Assembly (NCBI GenBank): GCA_905221605.1
Contig: CAJNDS010001336.1
Coordinates: 745,375-809,374, forward strand
Direction of reading: 5' to 3'
DNA: 64,000 bases
Source: Symbiodinium natans
Taxonomy: Eukaryota; Sar; Dinophyceae; Suessiales; Symbiodiniaceae
Each line of letters starts with the position of its first letter. Position 1 is the stretch's first letter. The position numbers and the translations under genes were made by a program. Of the stretch, positions 10,146 through 21,639 are shown piece by piece. Under the pieces are notes generated by a model. It was not told the origin of the DNA. It did no database searches and worked only from the letters and a program-made list of their open reading frames with translations.

Positions 10146-10404
10146 TTTAGGGCCGGGTGCGGAGAGCAATTCGACCGAGTTTGACCCGAAACGTTTTGAC
10201 CGGCTGGTGGGGAGGCAGCGGGCCGACGAAACTGGTCTTCCCTTTGTGTCCTGGAGCTCAGGAGTCTCTACTTGCGATGTGCCGACCTCTCCTCGGCAAG
10301 CGCATGACATCGGCCCGCGTGCTCACCAACTTCGCTGCGACCGTACAAACCCCAAGTCGCTGACCAACTGCGGAGCAACGCGGAACCTGAATCCTGAGAA
10401 ATAG
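10146..10404 (+). CDS. Unassigned exon-like ORF
   Basis: A plus-strand frame containing FDPKRFDRLVGRQRADETG is open for about 85 codons to a TAG at 10402, free of repeats and with G/C-ending codons. A real exon is plausible. No family recognised. Confidence 0.35.
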
Positions 10405-10469
10405 GAAGATCTCCGGCGTGACGCACCGTGCGAGCCCGCTTGGAAAACCTTAGCCCCAAAGCTCAACCT

Positions 10470-11120
10470 TCCTAAACTCCAAACCCGAAACCTAAACCCT
10501 CCCTGAACTCCAAACCCTAAACCCTCCCTAAACTCGACACCCTAAACCCCCAACCCGAAACCCCTAAAACCCTGAAACCCTAAAACCCTACACCCCTACA
10601 CCCTAAAACCCTAAAAACCCTAAAACCCTAAAACCCGAAAACCCTAAACCCTAAAAACACTAAACCCCTCAACCCCTAAAACCCTAAACCCCTCAACCCC
10701 CCCAACCCTCGCCTTGGCCATGGTGGGGCCCCGGGTGCTGCGTCCCAGGCTCCCCCGGTCGCCACCGCCCTCGGAGAGCCCGGGAGTTTAGGGGTTCTAG
10801 GGTTTAGGGGGGTTTAGGGGGGTTTAGGGGGGTTTAGGGGGGTTTAGGGGGGTTTAGGGGGGTTTAGGGGGGTTTAGGGGGGTTTAGGGGGGTTTAGGGG
10901 GGTTTAGGGGGGTTTAGGGGGGTTTTTAGGGGGTTGAGGGGGGTTAGGGGGTTTTAGGGGGGTTGGGTTAGGGGGGTTTAGGGGGGTTTAGGGGGGGTTA
11001 GTGGGGGTTAGGGGGTTTAGGGGGTGTAGGGGGGTTTGTTAGGGGGGTTTAGGGGGGTTTTAGGGGGGTTAGGGGTGGTTTAGGGGGGTCTAGGGGTTCA
11101 TAGGGGGTTTAGGGTTTTTA
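10470..11120 (+). repeat. CCCTAAA-like block and 10-bp (TTTAGGGGGG) array
   Basis: 10470-10700 is degenerate CCCTAAAAC-type sequence. 10800-10922 is a near-perfect array of GGTTTAGGGG 10-mers (about twelve copies), continuing degenerate to 11120. Between them, 10705-10790 is a unique GC-rich island with no supported frame. Confidence 0.92.
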
Positions 11121-11439
11121 GGGGTTTGATGTTTAGGCTTTAGGCGTTTAGGGCTTGGGGGTTTAAAGGTTTAGGGTTTTTAGAGGGGTTTAGGGTTTAG
11201 AGGTTTAGGGTTAGGGTTTAGGGTCTAGGGGTTGGGGTTTGGGGCTTGGGGTTTCGGGGTTTCGGGGCTTCTAGGGTTTTTAAGAGTTTCGGTTTTGGGG
11301 GTTCAGGGTTTTAGGGTTGTTGAAGGATACGGCATATAGTCGTTTAGAGGGTTCTGGGGGCTTACGGCGCTAATGGGTTTTAGGGTGTTTTTTAGGGGGT
11401 GGAGTTTTTTTTGGGTCTTTTTTTTGCATTTTTTTTTTG

Positions 11440-12170
11440 GTCTGATTTTTCTTGGTTTTTTCTTAGGAAAAAACCCTACTTCTTACATTTTTTTCGGACG
11501 GAATTTCCTGTTCTTTCGATTAGGTTTTCGTTGGTTTTCAATAGGGGAAAAAAAAAACGATTCTTTACATTTGGACGGATTCCTGTAATTCCCGAGGTTT
11601 CCTTGGTTTTTTCCTAGGGGAAACCCTATTTCCTTTACACATTTTGGACAGTTATCTGCTTTCATTCGTTTCTTGGGCTTTGAAGCCGCTTGGTACGGTT
11701 AAAAAGAAGCGGGGGGGGTTGCGGGGGGGGGGGGGGGGGGCGCAGCCCCCCTTGCAAAACACCTCTTGGGCTTTGAAGCACGCTCTGCACGGCTTCAAAA
11801 AAAAAAGAGCGGGGGGGTTGGGGGGGGCGCAGCCCCCCCCATTTGCAAACACAATGCTCACACGATGCTTTTCAACTAGTTTCTTGGGCTTTGAAGCAAG
11901 CTTGGTACGACTTAAATGAAGCGGGGGGGGGGGTTGGGGGAAAACACAGCCCCCCCTCATTGGCAAACACCCTGCTCACATGACGGGTGTCAACAAGTTT
12001 CTTGGGCTTTGAAGCACGCTCTGCACGGTTTGAAAAAAAAGAGGTTTTCGTTGGTTTTTCCTAAGGAAACCCTCTTCTGATTACATTTTGGACGGATTTC
12101 GTCAAACGTCAAAGCGTACGTTGCTTTTCCTTAGTTTGTCCTAGGGAAAACCCTATTTGGTTCGTTTTCT
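11440..12170. repeat. Dispersed palindromic repeat (TTTTTCCTAGGAAAAACCC)
   Basis: Copies of a near-palindrome of the form TTTTCCTAGGGAAAACCC, followed by TTACATTTTGGACGG, occur near 11455, 11530, 11608, 12050 and 12130. Related hairpins appear at 15055 and 15115. They surround and interrupt the left edge of the satellite. Confidence 0.7.
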
Positions 12171-14830
12171 TGGTTTCTATCATTCCCTCTATATTTTCAT
12201 CGGATTCATACTTTTTTTTCAACTAGTTTCTCGGGCTTTGAAGCACGCTTGGTACGGCTTAAAAGAAGCGGGGGGTGTTGGGGGGGGACGCAGCCCCCCC
12301 CCCCATTTGCAAACACCCTGCTCACATGATGGGTGTCAACAAGTTTCTTGGGCTTTGAAGCACGCTCTGCACGGCTTAAAAAAAGCGGGGGGGTTGGGGG
12401 GGGCGCAGCCCCCCCCATTTGCAAACACAATGCACACACGATGTTTTTCTACTAGTTTCTAGGGCTTTGAAGCACGCTTGGTACAGCTTAAAAGAAGCGG
12501 GGGGGGTTGGGGGGGCTGTGCCCCCCATTTGCAAACACCCTGCTCACATGATGGGTTTCAACTACTTTCTTGCGCTTTGGCTGAAAAAAAGCGGGGGGGT
12601 TGGGGGGGGCGCAGCCCCCCCCCATTTGCAATGCTCACACGATGTTTTTCAACTAGTTTCTTGGGCTGCCCTTGGGCTTTGAAGCACGCTTGGTACGGCT
12701 TAAAAGAAGCGGAGGGGGTTGGGGGGGGGCGCAGCCCCCCCCCCATTTGCAAACACCCTGCTCACATGATGGGTGTCAACAAGTTTCTTGGGCTTTGAAG
12801 CGCGCTCTGCACGGCTTAAAAAAAAAGCGGGGGGGGTTGGGGGGGGCGCAGCCCCCCCCATTTGCAAACACAATGCTCACACGATGCTTTTCAACTAGTT
12901 TCTTGGGCTTTGAAGCACGCTTGGTACGGCTGAAAAGAAGCGGGGGGGGGGTGGGGGTTGGGGCACAGCCCCCCATCTGCAAACACCCTGCTCACATGAT
13001 GGGTTTCAACTAGTTTCTTAGGCTTCGGCTGAAAAAAAAGCGGAGGGGTTGGGGGGGGCGCAGCCCCCCCCATTTGCAAACACAATGCTCACACGATGTT
13101 TTTCAACTAGTTTCTTGGGCTTTGAACGGCTTAAAAGAAGCGGGGGGGGTTGGGGGGTCTGCGCCCCCCATTTGCAAACACCCTGCTCACATGATGGGTG
13201 TCAACAAGTTTCTTGGGCTTTGAAGCGCGCTCTGCACGGCTTAAAAAAAGCGGGGGGGTTGGGGGGGGCGCAGCCCCCCCCATTTGCAAACACAATGCTC
13301 ACGATGTTTTTCAACTAGTTTCTTGGTCTTTGAAGCACGCTTGGTACGGCTTAAAAGAAGCGGGGGGGGGTTGGGGGGGGCGCACCCCCCCCCCATTTGC
13401 AAACATCCTGCTCACATGATGGGTGTCAACAAGTTTCTTGGGCTTTGAAGCACGCTCTGCACGGCTTCAAAAAAGCGGGGGGGTTGGGGGGGGCGCAGCC
13501 CCCCCCCATTTGCAAACACAATGCACACACGATGTTTTTCAACTAGTTTCTTGGGCTTTGAAGCACGCTTGGTACAGCTCAAAAGAAGCGGGGGGGTTGG
13601 GGGGGCTCTGCCCCCCATTTGCAAACACCCTGCTCACATGATGGGTTTCAACTACTGTCTTGCGCGTCAGCTGAAAAAAAGCAGGGGGGTTGGGGGGGGC
13701 GCAGCCCCCCCCATTTGCAATGCTCACACGATGTTTTTCAACTAGTTTCTTGGGCTGCCCTTGGGCTTTGAAGCACGCTTGGTACGGCTTAAAAGAAGCG
13801 GGGGGGGTTGGGGGGGGGGAGCAGCCCCCCCCCCCCCCATTGCACACCACCCTGCTTCACATGGATGGGTTGTCACAAGTTTCTTGGGCTTTGAAGCGCG
13901 CTCTGCACGGCTTAAAAAAAAAGCGGGGGGGTTGGGGGGGGGGCGCAGCCCCCCCCATTTGCAAACACAATGCTCACTCGATGCTTTTCAACTAGTTTCT
14001 TGGGCTTTGAAGCACGCTTGGTACGGCTTAAAAGAAGCGGCGGGGGGGTTGGGGGGGGCTGTGCCCCCCATCTGCAAACACCCTGCTCACATGATGGGTT
14101 TCAACTAGTTTCTTGGGCTTCGGCTGAAAAGAAGCGGGGGGGTTGGGGCGCAGCCCCCCCCATTTGCAATTACAATGCTCACACGATGTTTTTCAACTAG
14201 TTTCTTGGGCTTTGAACGGCTTAAAAGAAGCGGGGGGGGGTTGGGGGGTCTGCGCCCCCCATTTGCAAACACCCTGCTCACATGATGGGTGTCAACAAGT
14301 TTCTTGGGCTTTGAAGCGCGCTCTGCACGGCTTAAAAAAGCGGGGGGGTTGGGGGGGGGCGCAGCCCCCCCCATTTGCAAACACAATGCTCACGATGTTT
14401 TTCAACTAGTTTCTTGGTCTTTGAAGCACGCTTGGTACGGCTCAAAAGAAGCGGGGGGGTTGGGGGGGGGCGCAGCCCCCCCCCCATTTGCAAACACCCT
14501 GCTCACATGATGGGCGTCAACAAGTTTCTTGGGCTTTGAAGCACGCTCTGCACGGCTTAAAGGTTGGGGGGGGCGCAGCCCCCCCCATTTGCAAACACAA
14601 TGCACACACGATGTTTTTCAACTAGTTTCTTGGGCTTTGAAGCACGCTTGGTACAGCTTGAAAGAAGCGGGGTTCTGCAAACACCCTGCTCACATGATGG
14701 GTTTCAACCAGTTTCTTGGGCTTCGGCTGAAAAAAAAAAAAGCGGGGGGGTTGGGGGGGGCGCAGCCCCCCCCATTTGCAAACACAATGCTCACACGATG
14801 TTTTTCAACTAGTTTCTTGGGCTTCGAAGC
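11655..14830 (+). repeat. ~110-bp satellite with ~1.09-kb higher-order structure
   Basis: About 29 monomers begin with TTTCTTGGGCTTTGAAGC, pass through a G-run/GCGCAG/C-run hairpin and end CATTTGCAAACA...CTCACA. Two monomer types alternate: CTTGGTACGG with CACCCTGCTCACATGATGGG, and CTCTGCACGG with CACAATGCTCACACGATG. Rare variants recur at fixed spacing: GGTACAGC at 12481, 13571 and 14651; the GGGCTGCCCTTGGGC insertion at 12664 and 13752; and the deleted TTTGAACGGC form at 13116 and 14212. The array therefore grew in blocks of about 1.09 kb. Open frames across it are repeat artefacts. Confidence 0.97.
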
Positions 14831-15003
14831 ACGCTTCCTTTCTTCCTTCCTTGCTTCCTTCCTTTCTTCCTTCCTTTCTTCCTTCCTTGCTTCCTTCCTT
14901 TCTTCCTTCCCTCCCTCCTTCTTCCTTCCTTCCTTCCTTCCTTCCTTGTTTTCTTCCTTTCTTTCATCCTTCCTTCCTTCCTTTCTTTCCTTCTTTCCTT
15001 CTA
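14831..15003 (+). repeat. Polypyrimidine (CTTC/CTTT) microsatellite
   Basis: About 170 bases of CTTC/CTTT/CCTT on the right edge of the satellite, followed by the palindromic GGTTTTTC...GAAAAACC repeat and A-runs up to 15200. Confidence 0.97.
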
Positions 15004-15206
15004 AAAACTACCAGAAATAACGCTTTCCTATGAAACCACAGAGAAATTACTGTTTTTCGTACGAAAAACCACGAAAATGCATCAAATCCTTTAAAAATAT
15101 GGAGGGAATGGTGGTTTTCTTAGGAAAAACCAAGAAAATCGACCCAAAAAAAAAAAAAAAGGCCAAAAAAAAAAAAAAAAAAAGACCCAAAAAAATAGGC
15201 CCTCCG

Positions 15207-15395
15207 TTTTAGGGTTTTAGGGTTTTAGGGTTTTAGGGTTTTAGGGTGTTAGGGTTTTAGGGTTTTAGGGTTTTAGGGTTTTAGGGTTTTAGGGTTTTAG
15301 GGTTTTAGGGTTCTAGGGTTTTAGGGTTTTAGGGTGTTAGGGTTTTTGGGGTTTTAGGGTTTTAGGGTGTTAGGGTTTTTGGGGTTTTAGAGGTA
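15207..15395 (+). repeat. 8-bp telomere-like array (TTTTAGGG)
   Basis: About 23 units of TTTTAGGG, an extra-T version of the telomere repeat, nearly homogeneous with occasional GTTAGGG and TTTTTGGGG units. Confidence 0.97.
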
Positions 15396-15537
15396 CCCCA
15401 AAAGGGAGCATAATTTTGACAGCCACCCATGTATGGTCTAGGATTTTGGGGGCTTGGGCTGAACATCCACCACCGCCACCAACACCACCTTTGCACAGGG
15501 CTTAGGAGGGTCCAGGCTTTGGGAACCTTATCATCCA

Positions 15538-15625
15538 CAGGCGGAAATCCTCGGGTGAGCAAGCAAGCCTTCCGCATGTAGTTCTTCAACAGGCACCGGT
15601 AGCAGTTGCAGTGGAACCGATTGCA
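15538..15625 (-). CDS. Possible Cys-rich micro-exon
   Basis: The minus strand reads FHCNCYRCLLKNYMRKACLL then TRGFPPVDDK. The spaced Cys residues suggest a small metal-binding segment, but no fold can be assigned. Confidence 0.3.
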
Positions 15626-15864
15626 TTAACAAAAAAAAGCGAGCGTGGAATTGGCCCCTTAGCAGCCATGGCAGGAGCGATGGGAGGTAGCCAACGAGAA
15701 GGGGCCATTCCACAAAAAAACACCCAAAACAAAAACACCAAGGCCATTCAACCCCTGCAACTGGGCTCTCGAAGACACGATGGACGATGGCCCACTAGGG
15801 GTTTCTGAGCAAGTTTAATGGTCATGGAAGTTCAGGAAGATCCGGGATGTTGAGGGGTTTCAGG

Positions 15865-15992
15865 GGGCTTAGGGTTTAGGGTTTAGGGTTTAGGTTTAGG
15901 GTTTAGGGTTTAGGGTTTAGGGTTTAGGGTTTAGGGTTTAGGGTTTGGGGTTTAGGGTTTAGGGTTTAGGGTTTAGGGTTTAGGGTTGCAAC
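15865..15992 (+). repeat. Interstitial TTTAGGG array
   Basis: Near-perfect TTTAGGG units; a second block lies at 16150-16265. The island between them (15990-16140) is unique but has no supported frame. 16270-17330 holds only short open frames on both strands without recognisable motifs. Confidence 0.96.
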
Positions 15993-17617
15993 CAGAGCTT
16001 GAAGGGACCAAGTCGCTCCACCGAGTTCCTCGTCCTCCTCGTCATCGAGCCCCTCCCTGGAGAGGGCGAAAAGGTGGCAAGGTGGGCCTTCAAGCCCTCT
16101 GACACATGCTCCTAAGGGCGGCTGCCTGAACCTTGGCTGCCCTCCTGATAGGGTTTAGGGTTTAGGGTTTAGGGTTTAGGGCTTAGGGTTTAGGGTTTAG
16201 GGTTTAGGGTTGAGGGTTTAGGGTTTAGGGTTTAGGGTGTGGGGTCTAGGGTCTAGGGTCTAGGAGCCTTCCCAGTTGAAGCGCCTACCGTCGAAGTCTC
16301 AAAAAATTGTAAAAGAAGAGCTACCTTCTCCAAAATAGGCCCCAAAATGTTACACACTAACCTCACACCCTCAAGGTCGCCGGCCTCAAAACCACGACAC
16401 CGCAAAAAGAGAAATTGTCTAAAAACTGCCCCTAAACTCCTTGGAAAGCTCCCAAAGCTCTCCCAGCCTCAGGCGATGTAGGATCCGAGCGCACGTGGGC
16501 AAGGCGGAGGCACGCCACACCTGTTTCAGCCGGCTGTTGGGGACCTGCTCTTCTCTCCAAAAACCTGCTTGACGCCTTCCCCCGCCCCACCTCAAAAAAA
16601 AAGAAGTGCCACGAAACCGGTGCAAAACGACCGCCAAAGGAACAATTCAACGACCCCCCCCCTCCAGGTTAAAGCGAGATGCAGTACAGAGAACAGCCAC
16701 AACCGTGACAGCCGAAGAAACATTCCAACAAGAAAATGTAGCTGTGGTTAAGCAGGAGGCGCAAACAGAAGCTCGTCACAGAAAGTGGGGATTACCACTG
16801 CGGCACACTGCGGCAACATGTCACCGCGTTCTAAGGGTTTAAGGGCTTCAAAGGGGGCACCCTAGCACCCGAGAGGCTGTTAGTTGAAGGAAGGAAATGT
16901 CGGGGTCGAAGGGTGCTCTCAGAGAACGTCGCAAAAACGGATGCTTCGCGACACATGGTGGATGAGGCTTAGGGCCCCCGAAGGGCATAACAAGTAGACA
17001 TGAGAACCATGTTGCCCCAGCTCGGCAAAAGCTTTTTGACGGCCCTTTGTGCTCCAATCCCACTTCTCGATGGGCATGTTCAAGGGAAAGGTAGGGGCGG
17101 CCCGACAACTACGCGTACTGCTGCGACGGCGGCGGCGTGCCACGACGACGACGACCACTACCCTGGAACTTATTTTCTGACTGCGTTTTTTGGCCCGGTG
17201 GCCCTGAACGCTATGACCTCCATTTCGCGTCCAAGCCACGGGCAGCGACAGCTCGAAGTCGTAGATCTCCTTCACAACAAAAAACTAGCCTCATCCCTCA
17301 ACTTCGACTTCGGCCCTCTAAATCCCTAAACCCGCAACCTACAAGCAAAGGGGCGGAGTGCAAGATGTGAAACAACCCCTTTGCTGTGAAAATAGTGATC
17401 ATTGGGCATCGGGAGTTCAGGGGCCAGGGTTTAGGGTTTAGGGTTTGGGGTTTGGGGTTTAGGGTGTAGCACTGGTCGGCTGAACGCATTTGTGTGAAGA
17501 CATGCCCACCCCAAGGCCACCCAATCACAACTCGCAGCGAAACCAAACCGCAACAAATCCAAACCAAGCCAAGCCATTCCAAACTCACCTGCCGACTATG
17601 TTCAGAGCACCCTTGAA

Positions 17618-17995
17618 TCATGTAGGACACTTGGAAACTTGAACTACTTGGAAAATCTGGGACGTTTGCTGTTGGGACACTTGGGTAACTTGCGGCGCTA
17701 AGAACATTTAAACTTTCGGGTCGCTTGGGTCACTTGGGACTTTTGGGTCCTTGGGGGGCACTTGGGACACCTGGGTCGCTTTGGACTTTTGAGGACCCTT
17801 GGGTCATTCATGGCCATTCGGACCACTTGGGGCTTCTGCAATTCGTTGTTTTTTGGGACCGTGGACACTTGGCACGCTCGGGACTTTCGTCAAATATTCC
17901 AGGGACGCTTGGGTCACTTACAGAACTTGGAACGCTTGGCACAGTTGGGACTTTTTGCGCTTTTGGAGCACAGGGGGGGGACATTTGGGACACCC
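17618..17995 (+). repeat. Degenerate CTTGGGAC-type repeat
   Basis: CACTTGGGAC/CGCTTGGGTC words recur every 10-25 bases through this stretch, indicating an old, decayed short tandem repeat. No gene is seen. Confidence 0.6.
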
Positions 17996-18144
17996 TAAAC
18001 CCTTCCCCCTAAACCCTAAACCCTTGGGAAAGGATGGCCAAGGATGCCTTCAATGTTTGCGCTGGGGACGGTCTGGGCCCACGAGGGCCTAGAAGGTACC
18101 CTGGTGGGGGTCTTCCCCGCAGCTCTCTTTTTGAAAATGCTGAG

Positions 18145-18357
18145 GGTTTAGGGTGTAGGGTTTAGGGTTTAGGGTTTAGGGTTAAGGGTTAAGGGTTAAG
18201 GGTTAAGGGTTAAGGGTTAAGGGTTTAGGGTTTAGGGTTTAGGGTTTAGGGTTTAGGGTTTCGGGTTTCGGGTTTAGGGTTTAGGGTTTAGGGTTTAGGG
18301 TTTAGGGTTTAGGGTTTAGGGTTTAGGGTTTAGGGTTTAGGGTTTAGGGTTTAGGGC
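18145..18357 (+). repeat. TTTAGGG array with an embedded GGGTTAA block
   Basis: TTTAGGG units flank a homogeneous run of GGGTTAA (18180-18222), with TTTCGGG variants at 18258-18275. Confidence 0.96.
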
Positions 18358-18499
18358 TACTGAGAATTGCTGAGGATTAAGGTGCCTGCTGGCCATGAAA
18401 CCCCGAAGACCTCAATCCAAAACCCCCTCCCAAGGTCCTGAACTAGGCCACCCTAGAAGCCCCAACTAAACCCTAAACCCTAAACCCTAAACCCGAAAC

Positions 18500-18597
18500 C
18501 ACTGATCATTCCAGAGCCCTTCCAAGAACGAGAACCTCTTCCAGTGCCTGAGAGCCGGCACCCGCTTAAGCTCAGGCTTGCGCTGAAGTCGAAACAC
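18500..18597 (+). CDS. Possible micro-exon (unassigned)
   Basis: The plus strand reads LIIPEPFQEREPLPVPESRH then PLKLRLALKSK between CCCTAAA and CCCCAAA blocks. Composition is clearly non-repetitive; no family recognised. Confidence 0.35.
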
Positions 18598-19142
18598 CCT
18601 ACAACCTGAACCCTCAACCCCCAAACAACGCCGAGACAACCCACAACCCCAAACCCCAAGCCCCAAGCCCCAAACCCCGAACCCCGAACCCCCAAACCCC
18701 AAACCCCAACCCCAAACCCCAAACCCCAAACCCTGAACCCCAAACCTTCCCTGGCCTGGAAGAAGAGCCTGAGCGACTCTGGGGGCTTCGCACAGCTTCG
18801 TTTCAGGGCTTGAGGGTCTTTGAGGGCTTCAGGGATCAGAAGGCTCTTGGGGGGTGTTCGGGTTTCAGAGTTTCCTAAGCAGCCACAAACCCTAAACCAA
18901 AAAGCACCTAAACCCTAAAGGTCAAGGGCTCACCCTCCCCAACCACCAAGAAGAAGAGTAACAACAATAAGGTTTAAAAAAAAAGTGCCCAGGGATTTTT
19001 TCAACAAGTTTAGGAAGCTTAGGGTGTTTAGCAATTTTACGGTTGAGGGCTTAGGGCCTAGGGCCCGTCAAGTTGTCTACCAACAAGACTCCATCCATTC
19101 CCGAGCCGCGAGAACCGGGAGAATCACGCTTTGTTGGGTTCA

Positions 19143-19252
19143 AGCCATAACAATAATAACAATAACAATAACAATCACAATAACAATAACAATAACAATA
19201 ACAATAACAATAACAATAACAATCACAATAACATTAGTAGTAATAATAATAA
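19143..19252 (+). repeat. AACAAT microsatellite
   Basis: About 14 units of AATAAC, then TAG/TAA-rich drift, lying immediately next to the exon at 19272-19359 and so probably in its intron. Confidence 0.97.
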
Positions 19253-19271
19253 TTATAGCAATAGTAGTAAC

Positions 19272-19359
19272 AGGGACAGCTCCATGCAGCCAGAGGGCTT
19301 GAAGGAGACCTTCACGCGGCACTGCTTCTTCCCGAACTTGTCCACCTCGAGAAAGTCAG
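19272..19359 (-). CDS. Probable internal exon (unassigned)
   Basis: The minus strand reads ADFLEVDKFGKKQCRVKVSF then KPSGCMELS. The acceptor CTTCAAG precedes CTGAC at 19359, and a GT donor follows ...CTGTCCCT at 19271. Length is 88 nt. Strong codon bias and splice ends support a real exon. No domain can be named from 29 residues. Confidence 0.55.
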
Positions 19360-19394
19360 CTTGAAGCGGGCACTTTGGGGGGCAAACGACAGTT

Positions 19395-19545
19395 AGGGGG
19401 TGCCCTTCCTGAGGTCCTGCATCCTCAGGGAACCCTACAATTTGGGGGGTCTACATCCCAATAAGGGTACCTTCCTGAGGTCCTTACAACTTGGCGGTCT
19501 ATATTTGGGGGGGGGTCCCCTTATTCTCGCAAGCCCCCCACTTCG
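19395..19545 (+). repeat. Repeat family C, two tandem copies
   Basis: GGGTACCTTCCTGAGGTCC and GGTGCCCTTCCTGAGGTCC are each followed by a TCTACAT/TCTATAT part. Related copies lie at 21040-21133, 21640-21712 and 33290-33370. Confidence 0.65.
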
Positions 19546-19744
19546 GGGGATCCTGATGAGCTCAGAGCGTCAGGGGTTTTGACTGCAAGGCTTGGGGCGC
19601 ACAGCCTCTACTCTTTAAAAAAAAAAAAAAAAAAAAAGGAAGGGAAGCCCTGAACCTTTACCTGCCCAACCCCCCCCCCCAAAAAAAAAAAAAAAACAAA
19701 ACCTCGAGGTCCTTCCCCCCCCCCCCCCCACCCCAAAAAAAATG

Positions 19745-19868
19745 CTGCTTCCCTCCTGAGGGCCTTGTTGCACTCCATCTCGTTCTGGATGGGACCCTTG
19801 GCGAATCCAAGAAGCTGCTCCTGGCGCGGCAATTCAGGGTTTGAGGGAGGCAAGTTCTTGCTGGACAT
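19745..19868 (-). CDS. Probable exon, possibly first exon of a gene
   Basis: The minus strand, from ATG at 19868, reads MSSKNLPPSNPELPRQEQLL then GFAKGPIQNEMECNKALRRE. A donor of GC type may follow ...AGGGAA near 19748. It is an equally plausible internal exon if AG at TCCAG is an acceptor. It may precede the 19272-19359 exon in the same gene, but the phases do not join directly. No family recognised. Poly-C/poly-A runs at 19620-19740 are intronic. Confidence 0.5.
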
Positions 19869-20269
19869 GAGACGATTATAGTTAGTCTTTCGTTGTCATC
19901 GGGTTTAGTTAAAACTCATCTCAGAAACATATCAAGCAGCTTTTAGACATCCACTATTCTCCTTTACTACGTGATCAAAACTTATAGAAGCACACTCTGC
20001 ACTTCAATGTGTTCCCCCACATGAACAACGCAGATGACCTCACTCATTTACAACGCTGTTTCTCTTATTAACAACGAAACAATACTATTCAAACCACGGC
20101 CTTGAAGAAGTGAAACAGAATGAATCCAGGACAGCTATTGGGACAACCGACGGCCTCGAGACGAAAGACCCTCGAAACGCGGCGGCCCGCTAAGAGGCCA
20201 TGAAAATTGTTCATTTGTGTAGTTCAAATTAGGCGGCTGGTGAGTGGTATGACGCGCCTAGATCTTGGC

Positions 20270-20535
20270 GCGGGGGGAAATAAAAAAATTTATATATGTA
20301 TGTATATGTGTATATATATACACACATATACCATGTTTTTGTATATACATACATGAACGAACGCACGGCTCTTGCAAAAAGGGACGTTCTCTCACAGAAG
20401 GGGGGGATTATAGATGACTAAAATCTAAATTAGAATTTAGTATAATGAATTTAAATGTATTACAATTTAATTATTTTTTTATAATTTTTATTTTTATTAG
20501 AAATTAATAAAAAAAAAAAATATTAATATTATCAT
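20270..20535. other. AT-rich segment with TATATA/CACACATATA inverted words
   Basis: A marked base-composition shift: alternating TATATG/CATATA inverted repeats at 20285-20355, then a T/A-rich tract to 20535. A similar tract lies at 21425-21530. No gene is seen from 19870 to 20540. Confidence 0.8.
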
Positions 20536-20541
20536 TTACTT

Positions 20542-20615
20542 CTATATCTTCATCTCCTCCGCGAAGCAGTCGAACTTGTTCACCCGCCAGCGGGCCCAGT
20601 TCCAGATCTCCAGGC
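20542..20615 (-). CDS. Probable terminal exon (unassigned)
   Basis: The minus strand reads LEIWNWARWRVNKFDCFAEE then MKI and TAG (20544-20542). The acceptor CCGAG lies before GCCTGG at 20615. Length is 74 nt with a partial first codon. The Trp-rich, charged peptide and clean stop make it convincing; the protein is not recognised. Its intron side is a pure TTTAGGG array (20628-20733), the same arrangement as in the LHC gene. Confidence 0.55.
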
Positions 20616-20627
20616 CTCGGCCCGAGC

Positions 20628-20733
20628 GTTTAGGGTTTAGGGTTTAGGGTTTAGGGTTTAGGGTTTAGGGTTTAGGGTTTAGGGTTTAGGGTTTAGGGTT
20701 TAGGGTTTAGGGTTTAGGGTTTAGGGTTTATGG
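20628..20733 (+). repeat. Interstitial TTTAGGG array
   Basis: About fifteen perfect TTTAGGG units, one of the cleanest blocks in the window, abutting the exon at 20542-20615. Confidence 0.98.
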
Positions 20734-21039
20734 TTTGAGCCTTTAAGAATCGGTTGTTGGGATGTATATTTCGGTTTTCTTTTCAGGGTTTGTTTAAGGA
20801 TTATTCGGGGCTGAGGGTCTATATTTAGGGTTTAGGGTTTATATTGAGGGCTTATTCAGGGTTTGCTGAAGGTCTACTGGGGGTTTCGGGTGTACTCAAG
20901 GGTTCATCTAGGTTCATTTAGGGAAAAAATTCGGGGCTGAAAGGCGCGTTGGGGGTTTGGGGGTTCAAGCGGTTGGGCTTGATCAAGGTCGGTCCTCGAG
21001 GTGCTTCAACTTCCAAAGAGCCAACATGGGGCTTTCCGA

Positions 21040-21133
21040 AAATAGGGGTACCTTGTTGGGGTCCTTATTATGAGGGAATCCTACTATTAGGGGTCCGTAT
21101 TGGGGATCCCTATTATTTTCGTAACCCCCACAT
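21040..21133 (+). repeat. Repeat family C copy
   Basis: AGGGGTACCTTGTTGGGGTCC, TTATTATGAGGGAATCCTA and a CCCTATTATTTTCGTAACCCCC-type end. Compared with 21640-21712 the first ~70 bases match closely. Confidence 0.75.
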
Positions 21134-21299
21134 CCATGAATGGCCTTAACTTAGGCCATTTGCAGCGAATGCTCCCACGCTCTGCAAAATGAGCCTGGAA
21201 ACACAAAAATTTCTAGGGAGGGATTAGGCTTCGGGTTTGGGGCTCGGAGTTTGGGGTTTCGGGCTACACCCTAAACCCTGTCGTTTTGGCACCTGGAAC

Positions 21300-21362
21300 A
21301 AACACCGGGAGAGCGGCGGAGGGACTGGTGCTCCAGGTCCAGGTAGCTCCCGTGCCTCAAAA
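21300..21362 (-). CDS. Possible micro-exon (unassigned)
   Basis: The minus strand reads FLRHGSYLDLEHQSLRRSPG, followed by a potential GT donor (TTCCAG|GT). No family recognised. Confidence 0.3.
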
Positions 21363-21639
21363 ATCGCGGGCCCCTTTTTCTGTGGGCCCTACGAGTATAG
21401 CTTGGGTCCATAGATACCCATTATGAAAATTACATGTAATGAATAAATACATCTATAAATAGATATACATGTGTATATACTTATATGTATGTGTATATAT
21501 GTGTACATATACATAGTACATATATACATCTCCACTCCCCCCAAAGCTATCCCCCCCGTAACACCCCGAACGTTAACCTGAAGCCAGGGCGCACACCACG
21601 GGGAAGGGGGAAGAGGGTCCGCCACCGCGGCACGAGATT

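Noticed and set aside
11644-15020. Many overlapping 60-160-codon frames in the satellite
   Set aside because: Each is a fragment of the ~110-bp monomer in shifting frames on both strands; no independent coding signal.
16848-17329. Opposed frames of 86-118 codons
   Set aside because: Both strands look equally plausible, include a GACGAC microsatellite and show no domain or splice signals I trust.
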